Shown here in pieces: positions 1 to 5,108 of a stretch of DNA of 5,108 nucleotides. The DNA comes from Faecalitalea sp. UBA4312 (GTDB lineage: Bacteria > Bacillota_I > Bacilli_A > Erysipelotrichales > Erysipelotrichaceae): assembly GCA_002394635.1 (NCBI GenBank), contig DGUK01000024.1, forward strand, positions 1-5,108, in the 5' to 3' direction. The position numbers and the translations under genes were made by a program. The first letter of the stretch is position 1. Every line of letters starts with the position of its first letter. The notes beneath the pieces were generated by a model. It saw nothing but the letters and a program-made list of their open reading frames with translations, searched no databases and was not told where the DNA came from.

Positions 1-13
1 TTGTAAATTTTGC

Positions 14-42
14 TTGACTCTGTATGCAATCTTTGAGAAAAT
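14..42 (+). promoter_or_regulatory. Putative promoter of the tRNA-Thr gene
   Basis: A good -35 box, TTGACT (14-19), is followed after 17 nt by GAAAAT (37-42), which matches the -10 consensus at 4 of 6 positions. Transcription would start near 49, a few bases before the mature tRNA 5' end at 55, leaving a very short leader for RNase P to remove. The -10 is weak, and AATACT at 40-45 is an alternative with a 20-nt spacer. The gene could instead be transcribed from further upstream, outside the window. Confidence 0.4.
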
Positions 43-54
43 ACTCGTGCATAA

Positions 55-128
55 GCCCGTATAGTATAACGGCAATACACATCCATGGTAAGGATGAACT
101 GGTGGTTCGATTCCGCCTACGGGCACCA
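55..128 (+). tRNA. tRNA-Thr, anticodon GGT
   Basis: A complete cloverleaf can be drawn. The acceptor is GCCCGTA (55-61) pairing perfectly with TACGGGC (118-124). The D stem is GTAT/ATAC (64-67/75-78) with a 7-nt loop containing the invariant GG (71-72). The anticodon stem is CATCC/GGATG (80-84/92-96) with loop ATGGTAA and anticodon GGT at 87-89. The T stem is GGTGG/CCGCC with one G-T pair and loop TTCGATT (106-112). Discriminator A125 and an encoded CCA (126-128) follow. G1-C72, C2-G71 and G34-G35-T36 are the known threonyl-tRNA synthetase identity elements in E. coli, so threonine charging is well supported. It reads ACC and ACU codons. The molecule is short (74 nt) because the variable region has 4 nt and the D loop 7 nt. 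Position 32 is A, which is unusual. No other tRNA is visible beside it. Confidence 0.96.
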
Positions 129-138
129 TGTACTGATG

Positions 139-165
139 ACGTCAGAGCTCTGGCGTTTTTTCTTT
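139..165 (+). terminator. Intrinsic terminator of the tRNA-Thr gene
   Basis: A hairpin CGTCAG-AGCT-CTGGCG (140-155) has six pairs including one G-T, extended by A139-T156. It is followed directly by a T-rich run (156-165, TTTTTTCTTT). It lies 11 nt after the tRNA CCA end, so it most likely ends that transcript and isolates it from the rodZ operon. Confidence 0.88.
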
Positions 166-269
166 GTAGTAAATGAGGATCAAAGAGTTTTATGATTCAT
201 CATCTAAAAAGCTTGAATTTGTTTTATGCAGGTTTGTAATACTGAGTATCTGGGAATGAAACGTTGGGA

Positions 270-283
270 AAATACTAGTATTT
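270..283. promoter_or_regulatory. 14-bp perfect palindrome upstream of rodZ, candidate operator
   Basis: AAATACTAGTATTT is a perfect inverted repeat centred between 276 and 277. It ends just upstream of the probable -35 region of the rodZ promoter, about 40-50 bp before the inferred transcription start. The position suits a repressor or activator site. I recognise no regulator for this motif, so the role is inference. Confidence 0.4.
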
Positions 284-284
284 C

Positions 285-315
285 TCTACAAGAAAACAGG
301 GAATTTTGATATAAT
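285..315 (+). promoter_or_regulatory. Extended -10 promoter of the rodZ-pgsA-pncC-recA operon
   Basis: TATAAT (310-315) is a perfect -10 box and is preceded by TGA (307-309), giving the extended -10 element TGNTATAAT. The -35 is poor: TCTACA (285-290) matches TTGACA at 4 of 6 positions but with a long 19-nt spacer. Extended -10 promoters can tolerate a weak -35. The start site would be near 322, immediately before the ribosome binding site. It is the only convincing promoter seen ahead of the four-gene operon, so recA probably depends on it at least in part. Confidence 0.75.
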
Positions 316-322
316 GATGTTT

Positions 323-332
323 AAGGGGAGGA
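323..332 (+). promoter_or_regulatory. Ribosome binding site of rodZ
   Basis: AAGGGGAGGA is a strong Shine-Dalgarno sequence ending 6-7 nt before the GTG at 339, and it fixes that codon as the start. With transcription starting near 322, the site would lie at the very 5' end of the message and the leader would be only about 17 nt. Confidence 0.85.
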
Positions 333-338
333 CCTTAC

Positions 339-1394
339 GTGACATATTATCAATTATTAAAACAAAGACGACTGGCGTTACGATTGTCAATCCAGGATGT
401 ATCCAGCCAAACACGACTGGCACCGCAATACATCAAGGCTATTGAAGAGAATAACCTGGCCATCTTCGGAAATGATTATTCATTTATAAGATATTTTACA
501 CAGGCTTATTGTGAAGCCATCGGGGTGAACTGGCAAGCTGTGCAGCCGCAGGTAGAAGCGAATGTAGCAGCTTACATGGACCGGACCGGTGCCATACAGA
601 TGGAACCACAGACACAAAGCGCCCCTGTAAAGAGAAGCCGGAGTGCAAAATCGCAAGGAAAAACTACAAAATCCGCGACAGGCGGTCGCAAAAAACAGAA
701 AAAGAAAAAAACAAAGAAAAACAGCTTATTTGCGCGGATCCGTAAGATGAACCGTTCCAAAAATGCATTTATTTATCGGTTGGCGGCCATTGGGATTGTG
801 ATGATCCTGGGATTATCCATCATCAATATTGGTATTTCGCATAATTCAAAGCGACAAGCTGCTTTGGAAGAGGAACAAAGACAGGCGGAGTTAAAGGAAA
901 AAGAAAATGAGACAGAACGTCTGGCTAAACAAAAGGAAGAAGAAGACAAAGCCAATGAGATAGAGATCCGTACTACGGATAAAGAGAATAATGTATTTGA
1001 GCTGACCAATGTCATCGAAGGAGCCAAGGAGCTGAATTTTGTGATCAAACTGCCTCGGGATACCACCGTTGCAATTTATCAGGATGAACAGCTGGTAACG
1101 GATGATGCAGAACAGATTTACTCTGGTACGTTTGAACGAACGATCAAAGTGGAAGACGAAAGTGTGATCCAGGTGGAGATTGGTGACTATGATGGCAACG
1201 AGATTACTCTGAACGGAAAGACGATTAAATTTGATGAGACGAACTGGGTAGAAGAAACGCCGGCCATTTTGTATTTTGAAGTCAAAGCCAAAAACAGCAA
1301 AGAGGATGAGGATGAAGACGAAGAAAATACGGAAGAAGCAGCCGATGATGTTTACTACTCAGAAGAACCGGTTTATACAGAAGAAACATATTAA
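339..1394 (+). CDS. rodZ: RodZ-like membrane-anchored helix-turn-helix cell-shape protein
   Basis: RodZ proteins link the MreB actin-like cytoskeleton to the membrane and the elongation machinery. This 351-residue protein has the family layout. Residues 3-65 form the cytoplasmic HTH_25 domain, including the YSFIRYFTQAYCEAIGVNW segment typical of the MreB-contacting helix. A Lys/Arg-rich linker (about 99-140) precedes one hydrophobic segment (about 148-167), so the basic side should be inside and the C-terminus outside (type II topology). A charged, probably coiled-coil stretch (172-207) leads to a beta-rich domain like DUF4115 (about 218-317). The tail (320-351) is strongly acidic and ends with paired tyrosines. 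The GTG start is set by the strong upstream Shine-Dalgarno sequence. It is first in the operon, as ymfM precedes pgsA in B. subtilis. The family call is firm; the function of the tails is unknown. Confidence 0.9.
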   Translation: MTYYQLLKQRRLALRLSIQDVSSQTRLAPQYIKAIEENNLAIFGNDYSFIRYFTQAYCEAIGVNWQAVQPQVEANVAAYMDRTGAIQMEPQTQSAPVKRSRSAKSQGKTTKSATGGRKKQKKKKTKKNSLFARIRKMNRSKNAFIYRLAAIGIVMILGLSIINIGISHNSKRQAALEEEQRQAELKEKENETERLAKQKEEEDKANEIEIRTTDKENNVFELTNVIEGAKELNFVIKLPRDTTVAIYQDEQLVTDDAEQIYSGTFERTIKVEDESVIQVEIGDYDGNEITLNGKTIKFDETNWVEETPAILYFEVKAKNSKEDEDEDEENTEEAADDVYYSEEPVYTEETY

Positions 1395-1423
1395 GATAAA
1401 AAGAATCGAGGCGTAGCAGAAGT

Positions 1424-2002
1424 ATGAATCTACCTAACAAATTAACATTGGCCCGGATCATGATGGTTCCGCTGGTTGTAATTGTTTATTTGGCAATTCC
1501 GGAAACATGGGCGGTTATTGAGCCGACGTCGGGATTGGCAATACGCGACATTTTAGCTTTTATTATCTTTGCGGCAGCATCCTTTACGGATTATCTGGAC
1601 GGGCATATTGCTCGTTCGCAGAATCTGATTACTTCTTTTGGAAAATTTGCGGATCCGATTGCCGACAAGATGCTGGTAAACACATTATTGATCTTAATGG
1701 TTTATTCCCATCAAGCCAATGTGGTGGCGGTATTGCTGATGATTGCCCGCGATTTGATGGTAGATGGATTGCGTATGCTGGCAAGCCAGCATGGCAAGGT
1801 TGTCAGTGCAGGAATTTATGGAAAGTGTAAAACAGTTTTACAGATGTTTGCAATTCTGTTCCTGTTATTGAGAAACTGGCCATTTGCTCTGATCCATATT
1901 CCGGTAGCTACCATTCTGTTATGGTGTGCTACATTTATGTCTCTGTACAGTGGTTACGTATATTTCATGAAATTGAAGAAATACGTATTTGAGAGCATTT
2001 AA
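1424..2002 (+). CDS. pgsA: CDP-diacylglycerol--glycerol-3-phosphate 3-phosphatidyltransferase
   Basis: This integral membrane enzyme transfers the phosphatidyl group of CDP-diacylglycerol to sn-glycerol 3-phosphate, releasing CMP and giving phosphatidylglycerol phosphate, the committed step to phosphatidylglycerol. The complete CDP-alcohol phosphotransferase signature D-x2-DG-x2-AR-x8-G-x3-D-x3-D is present: D56, D59, G60, A63, R64, G73, D77 and D81; the four aspartates bind the metal and include the catalytic base. Hydrophobic stretches near residues 11-25, 42-54, 83-95, 98-107, 136-149 and 156-180 fit a multi-spanning fold. The length, 192 aa, is about that of B. subtilis PgsA. It begins 29 nt after rodZ. 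Its Shine-Dalgarno is modest (GAGG, 1408-1411, about 12 nt before ATG), so translation may partly depend on upstream ribosomes. The stop overlaps the next start as TAATG. Confidence 0.95.
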   Translation: MNLPNKLTLARIMMVPLVVIVYLAIPETWAVIEPTSGLAIRDILAFIIFAAASFTDYLDGHIARSQNLITSFGKFADPIADKMLVNTLLILMVYSHQANVVAVLLMIARDLMVDGLRMLASQHGKVVSAGIYGKCKTVLQMFAILFLLLRNWPFALIHIPVATILLWCATFMSLYSGYVYFMKLKKYVFESI

Positions 2003-2499
2003 TGGAACGGATCCGAACATTGGTTTCTCTGTGTACACATAAACATTTAACAATTGCCAGTTGTGAGAGTCTAACAGCTGGCTTATTTTCGAGTAAGATT
2101 GCATCCTGTCCGGGCGCCAGCGCTGTGTTAAAAGGGGCATTGGTTACTTATTTTACGGAAATGAAGCACGTATTGGCACAAGTGGAACCGGAAGTTATAG
2201 AAGAATATGGGGTTGTCAGTCAACCCTGTGCCATATCCATGGCCGAACATACAAAGCAGATCATGCAGGTAGATTATTGTGTATCCTTTACCGGAAACGC
2301 TGGCCCATCCGTCATGGAAAACAAACCGGCAGGACGTGTGTATTGCGCTATTGCCAGCGACCACAACACATATCCTTATTGTTTTCAATGGGACGGTCGA
2401 TCACGAAATGAAGTGCGCCAGGCTGTTGTGGATGCGATGATCGATGCATTGATCAAAGTCATAGAACAGGAGAGTGAAGAATTTGGCAACAGAGAATAA
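2002..2499 (+). CDS. pncC: Stand-alone CinA C-terminal domain, nicotinamide-nucleotide amidohydrolase
   Basis: This 165-residue protein consists only of the CinA C-terminal domain, the same size as E. coli PncC. The known activity is deamidation of nicotinamide mononucleotide to nicotinate mononucleotide plus ammonia, in the pyridine nucleotide cycle. The catalytic trio of the family is present with correct spacing: S40 (in PGAS), Y50 (in VTY) and K55, that is S-x9-Y-x4-K. Other family blocks are ASCESLTAG (19-27, a variant of AESCTGG), GNAGP (98-102, usually GIAGP) and KPAGRVY (108-114). The N-terminal COG1058/MoCF-like domain of full-length CinA (416 aa in B. subtilis) is absent, and the preceding pgsA leaves no room for it. 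The ATG shares one base with the pgsA stop, so translational coupling is likely; only a weak GAGAG (1991-1995) serves as ribosome binding site. A genome pipeline may label it cinA. Confidence 0.9.
   Translation: MERIRTLVSLCTHKHLTIASCESLTAGLFSSKIASCPGASAVLKGALVTYFTEMKHVLAQVEPEVIEEYGVVSQPCAISMAEHTKQIMQVDYCVSFTGNAGPSVMENKPAGRVYCAIASDHNTYPYCFQWDGRSRNEVRQAVVDAMIDALIKVIEQESEEFGNRE
2468..2473 (+). promoter_or_regulatory. Ribosome binding site that decides the recA start
   Basis: AGGAGA lies inside the end of pncC. It is 9 nt before the TTG at 2483, a workable spacing, but touches the GTG at 2474, which is far too close. It therefore favours the TTG as the recA start. No other convincing site is nearby. 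Confidence 0.75.
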
Positions 2500-3487
2500 A
2501 GATAAATTATTGAGTGATGTTTTAAAACAGATCGAACGTGAATACGGAAAAGGATCTGTCATGAAATTAGGAGATCGAGCGGCCGTCGATGTAGAACCGA
2601 TCCCATCAGGCAGCCTGCTTCTGGATGAGGCGCTGGGGATTGGCGGTTATCCGAAAGGAAGGATCATTGAGATCTTCGGTCCGGAATCCAGCGGAAAGAC
2701 GACCCTGGCTTTGCATGCCATTGCGCAGATCCAGAAACAAGGAGGACGTGCTGCCTTTATCGATGCAGAGAATGCCATCGATCCGGTATATGCTCGCAAC
2801 CTCGGGGTCGATATTGAAGAATTGATCCTTTCTCAGCCGGACAGCGGCGAGCAGGGGTTAAACATCATGCTGATGCTGATCGAGAGCGGGGCTGTCGATC
2901 TTGTTGTGGTGGATAGTGTGGCAGCTCTGGTACCACAGGCAGAGCTTGATGGAGAAATGAGCGATCTGCAGGTAGGTGCGCAGGCTCGTATGATGTCCAA
3001 GGCGATGCGAAAGCTGGCCGGGTTGATGAATCACAATGAATGCACGGCGATATTTATCAACCAGCTGCGCGAAAAAGTCGGAGTAATCTATGGAAATCCG
3101 GAGACGACACCGGGTGGGCGTGCCTTAAAGTTCTATTCTTCTGTCCGTATCGATATCCGTCGTGCGGATGTCATCAAAAACGGCAGTGACATTATCGGAA
3201 ACAAAGTACGTGTAAAAGTTGTCAAGAACAAAGTCGCCCCACCTTTTAAATCCGCAGTTCTTGAAATAATGTACGGAGAAGGACTCTCCTATGTGTCTGA
3301 ATTACTGGATCTGTGTGTACAAGCGGATATTATTCATAAATCCGGATCCTGGTTCAGCTATGAAGGAGAAAAGCTGGGTCAAGGTAGAGAAGCCGTTAAA
3401 AAATACATTCAGGCTCATCCGGAATTCCAGGAAGAAATTGAACAAAAATATAAGGAATGGAAACAGAATAAAGAAACCAAAGAATAA
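2483..3487 (+). CDS. recA: Recombinase RecA
   Basis: RecA forms ATP-dependent filaments on single-stranded DNA, drives homologous pairing and strand exchange, and triggers LexA self-cleavage. From the TTG start it has 334 residues and begins [10 protein letters not shown]; a GTG nine bases upstream would add three residues but lacks a usable ribosome binding site. With the TTG start the numbering matches E. coli RecA: Walker [10 protein letters not shown] at 66-74 with K72, catalytic E96, the Walker B strand [12 protein letters not shown] (about 138-149), loop L1 near 157-164, Q194 at the start of loop L2, GNPETTPGG within L2, and interface F217. Differences from the usual sequence are N97 (His in E. 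coli) and Y203 (Phe in E. coli). The protein ends in a Lys/Glu-mixed segment without the long acidic tail of E. coli RecA. It overlaps pncC by 17 nt, has no clear promoter of its own, and is followed by a terminator. Confidence 0.97.
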   Translation: MATENKDKLLSDVLKQIEREYGKGSVMKLGDRAAVDVEPIPSGSLLLDEALGIGGYPKGRIIEIFGPESSGKTTLALHAIAQIQKQGGRAAFIDAENAIDPVYARNLGVDIEELILSQPDSGEQGLNIMLMLIESGAVDLVVVDSVAALVPQAELDGEMSDLQVGAQARMMSKAMRKLAGLMNHNECTAIFINQLREKVGVIYGNPETTPGGRALKFYSSVRIDIRRADVIKNGSDIIGNKVRVKVVKNKVAPPFKSAVLEIMYGEGLSYVSELLDLCVQADIIHKSGSWFSYEGEKLGQGREAVKKYIQAHPEFQEEIEQKYKEWKQNKETKE

Positions 3488-3493
3488 AGGACT

Positions 3494-3522
3494 AGACCTC
3501 TGCACATGACAGAGGTCTTTTT
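3494..3522 (+). terminator. Intrinsic terminator after recA
   Basis: AGACCTCTG (3494-3502) pairs perfectly over nine bases with CAGAGGTCT (3510-3518) around a 7-nt loop, and the 3' arm runs into TTTTT (3518-3522). It starts 6 nt after the recA stop and ends the four-gene operon. The opposite strand lacks a comparable U-tract, so it is probably one-directional. Confidence 0.92.
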
Positions 3523-3545
3523 CAAGGAAAAAAAATAAAAAGTTT

Positions 3546-3578
3546 TTGTGCACAATTCTTCAGATATGAGATAATAAT
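3546..3578 (+). promoter_or_regulatory. Promoter of pncB with an overlapping palindrome
   Basis: Two overlapping -10 choices are visible: GATAAT (3570-3575) with an upstream TGA (3567-3569) forming an extended -10, or TAATAA (3572-3577) paired with TGCACA (3549-3554, 4 of 6 matches, 17-nt spacer). An A/T-rich tract (3524-3547) could act as an UP element. The -35 area overlaps TTGTGCACAA (3546-3555), a perfect 10-bp palindrome that may be an operator. Transcription would begin around 3582. The SD-like AGAAAGGA (3601-3608) lies 7 nt before the pncB ATG. Confidence 0.6.
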
Positions 3579-3615
3579 GTAGGATTATTGACTTCTTACA
3601 AGAAAGGACAGTACT

Positions 3616-5067
3616 ATGACACAATTTAATGAACGTAATCTAAGTATGATGATGGACCTGTATGAAATGACGATGGCCAATGGTTATTTTAAAGACCATC
3701 AGGGAAATGACAGGGTTTCGTTTGATGTTTTTTATCGTTTAAATCCGGATAAAGGCGGTTTCGCAATTTTTGCAGGTTTGGAACAGATCATTGAATATAT
3801 CGAGAATTTACATTTTGATGCCAGTGATGTGGAATATTTCCGCAGCTTGCATATTTTTGGAGAAGATTTCCTGGAATATTTGTCCAATTATAAATTCCAT
3901 GGAGATATTGATGCATTTCCAGAAGGTACCGTGATGTATCCAAATGAGCCTGTCATTACCGTGACGGCTCCGTTGATTGATGCCCAGCTGGTGGAAACAG
4001 CCATCTTGGCTCAATTTAATCATCAATCCTTGATTGCGACGAAAACACAGAGAATTGTCCGCTCAGCAAAAGGACGCGCTGTTTCAGATTTTGGGGCCCG
4101 ACGAGCTCATAATATGGATGCTGCCATTTATGGAGCCCGAGCTGCTTATATCGGTGGTGCTGTCGGTACGGCAACTGTCATTGCCGGTAAACAATTTAAT
4201 ATCCCGGTCAGCGGAACTATGGCGCATAGCTGGGTGATGTACTATAACGATGAATACACTGCTTTTAAAAAATATTGTGAAATTTATCCGGACAACGCCT
4301 TATTATTGATTGATACGTATGATGTTGTTCATTCCGGTGTACCAAACGCCATCCGTGTTGCCAAGGAAGTGCTGGAACCAATGGGAAAACGTCTAAAGGG
4401 CGTTCGTCTGGATTCCGGTGACCTTGCTTATTTATCAAAGCGTGTTCGTAAACTGCTGGATGAAGCAGGTCTGGAAGACTGTATTATTGTTGCTTCGAAC
4501 TCATTGGATGAATATACGATCGATTCCTTATTGGATCAGGGTGGAAGGATTGATTCCTTTGGTGTTGGTGAACGATTAATTACCGCAAAGAGCGATCCTG
4601 TATTTGGCGGTGTCTACAAGATTAGTGAAGTGGATCGAGATGGACGCAAGGAACCGAAGATCAAAATCAGTGAAACCGTTGAAAAGATCACAAATCCGGG
4701 ACGCAAGAAAGTGTATCGTATCTATGACGAAGAACACAAAGCCATTGCCGATCTGATTACAAAATACGATGAACCTACACCGGATCTGAGTAAACCGTAT
4801 CGCTATGTGGATCCGGTTAAACCTTGGAAAGTACGTTACTTTGAAAATTGCACATTGAAAGAATTACAGATGCCGGTAGTCCGGGATGGTAAACGGATAA
4901 TGGAAACAAAATCTTTGCAGGAACTGCAGAAGTACGTAAAAGATCAATTGCAGAATGAAATCTGGGAAGAAGAACAACGTTTTGAAAATCCGCATATTCA
5001 TTATCTAGATATGAGTCCGGAATACTATGAATTGAAGATGGATCTATTAAAGGCAAGCCGTCGATAA
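3616..5067 (+). CDS. pncB: Nicotinate phosphoribosyltransferase
   Basis: PncB converts nicotinate and PRPP, with ATP hydrolysis, into nicotinate mononucleotide and pyrophosphate, the first step of the Preiss-Handler NAD salvage route in the cytoplasm. The 483-residue length fits the long Gram-positive type (about 490 aa in B. subtilis). Recognisable blocks are DLYEMTMANGY (14-24) at the N-terminus, DFGARRAH (158-165), SGTMAHSWVM (199-208) with H204 as the histidine phosphorylated during catalysis, RLDSGDL (264-270) and FGVGERLIT (315-323), the last two shaping the phosphoribosyl pocket. The C-terminal region (about 360-483) is the extra domain of the long subfamily. The ATG is preceded at good distance by AGAAAGGA. 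It has its own promoter and lies beyond the recA terminator, so it is a separate unit. It uses ATT for isoleucine more than recA does. Its product is the same as that of pncC upstream. Confidence 0.95.
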   Translation: MTQFNERNLSMMMDLYEMTMANGYFKDHQGNDRVSFDVFYRLNPDKGGFAIFAGLEQIIEYIENLHFDASDVEYFRSLHIFGEDFLEYLSNYKFHGDIDAFPEGTVMYPNEPVITVTAPLIDAQLVETAILAQFNHQSLIATKTQRIVRSAKGRAVSDFGARRAHNMDAAIYGARAAYIGGAVGTATVIAGKQFNIPVSGTMAHSWVMYYNDEYTAFKKYCEIYPDNALLLIDTYDVVHSGVPNAIRVAKEVLEPMGKRLKGVRLDSGDLAYLSKRVRKLLDEAGLEDCIIVASNSLDEYTIDSLLDQGGRIDSFGVGERLITAKSDPVFGGVYKISEVDRDGRKEPKIKISETVEKITNPGRKKVYRIYDEEHKAIADLITKYDEPTPDLSKPYRYVDPVKPWKVRYFENCTLKELQMPVVRDGKRIMETKSLQELQKYVKDQLQNEIWEEEQRFENPHIHYLDMSPEYYELKMDLLKASRR

Positions 5068-5071
5068 ATGA

Positions 5072-5094
5072 CAAAGACCTCTCTTTGATACAAT
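5072..5094 (+). promoter_or_regulatory. Tail after pncB: weak hairpin and possible extended -10
   Basis: CAAAGA-CCTC-TCTTTG (5072-5087) is a 6-bp A/T-rich hairpin with no T-run after it, so it is not a convincing terminator. It runs into TGATACAAT (5086-5094), an extended -10 motif much like the TGATATAAT ahead of rodZ, but with no good -35 (AAATGA at 5066-5071). It could be the promoter of the next gene, whose start is outside the window. Confidence 0.3.
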
Positions 5095-5108
5095 CCCACT
5101 AAAGTAGA

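Noticed and set aside
173..259. A 28-codon open frame in the spacer after the tRNA (ATG 173), and a 15-codon one from ATG 192
   Set aside because: Neither has a well-spaced ribosome binding site or recognisable sequence; both fit chance in AT-rich DNA.
166..338. A T-box, riboswitch or attenuator ahead of rodZ, suggested by the upstream tRNA
   Set aside because: No T-box sequence, antiterminator or second terminator is seen, and the predicted transcript starts only about 17 nt before the start codon.
314..448. An alternative ATG-started frame (ATG 314 or 317) overlapping the rodZ start
   Set aside because: Its ATG codons overlap or lie just after the -10 box, upstream of the probable transcription start, and the product resembles nothing.
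690..722. A-tracts of 5-7 bases in the rodZ linker as a programmed frameshift or phase-variation site
   Set aside because: The A-AAA-AAC-like heptamers are not in the phase required for -1 slippage, the tracts simply encode Lys-rich protein, and the frame stays open to a complete family-like C-terminus.
773..1066. A 97-codon minus-strand open frame within rodZ
   Set aside because: Its Ser/Leu-rich sequence is the antisense of the charged coiled-coil region of RodZ, and no promoter or ribosome binding site supports it.
3302..3624. Overlapping minus-strand open frames across the end of recA, its terminator and the pncB promoter
   Set aside because: They run through a clear terminator and promoter, have low-complexity Phe/Ser-rich translations from the antisense of Lys-rich DNA, and lack ribosome binding sites.
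5072..5087. Terminator of pncB
   Set aside because: The hairpin is short and A/T-rich with no following T-run on either strand; the real terminator may lie beyond the window.

Overview
The window is a piece of a low-to-moderate GC Firmicutes chromosome. The gene order rodZ-pgsA-cinA-recA is the classical Gram-positive order (ymfM-pgsA-cinA-recA in Bacillus subtilis). The proteins also fit: a short PgsA, a RecA with a Gram-positive-like core, and a long Gram-positive-type PncB. The stand-alone cinA C-terminal domain and details of RecA suggest a gut-type lineage such as the Erysipelotrichia. That placement is inference from memory, not from a search.

Layout, all genes on the + strand: (1) positions 1-165, a single tRNA-Thr(GGT) gene with an encoded CCA end, a plausible promoter before it and a clear intrinsic terminator after it; (2) positions 166-338, a gene-free spacer with a perfect 14-bp palindrome and an extended -10 promoter; (3) positions 339-3487, a tightly packed operon rodZ (GTG start), pgsA, pncC/cinA-C and recA (TTG start), with a 29-nt gap, a 1-nt TAATG overlap and a 17-nt overlap, ended by a 9-bp-stem terminator; (4) positions 3523-3615, an AT-rich promoter region with a 10-bp palindrome; (5) positions 3616-5067, pncB, as its own transcription unit; (6) positions 5068-5108, a short tail with a weak hairpin and a possible promoter for the next gene.

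How the genes work together: RodZ couples the MreB cytoskeleton to the membrane, PgsA commits CDP-diacylglycerol to phosphatidylglycerol, and RecA does recombination and SOS signalling. The third operon gene encodes only the nicotinamide-nucleotide amidase domain of CinA. Its product, nicotinate mononucleotide, is also the product of the downstream PncB, so two NAD-salvage entry reactions sit on either side of recA.

I see no mobile element, CRISPR array, toxin-antitoxin pair, phage gene or undescribed multi-gene system. This is ordinary core genome. The points worth a second look are small: the domain-reduced cinA, the recA start and sequence details, and candidate operators at two promoters.
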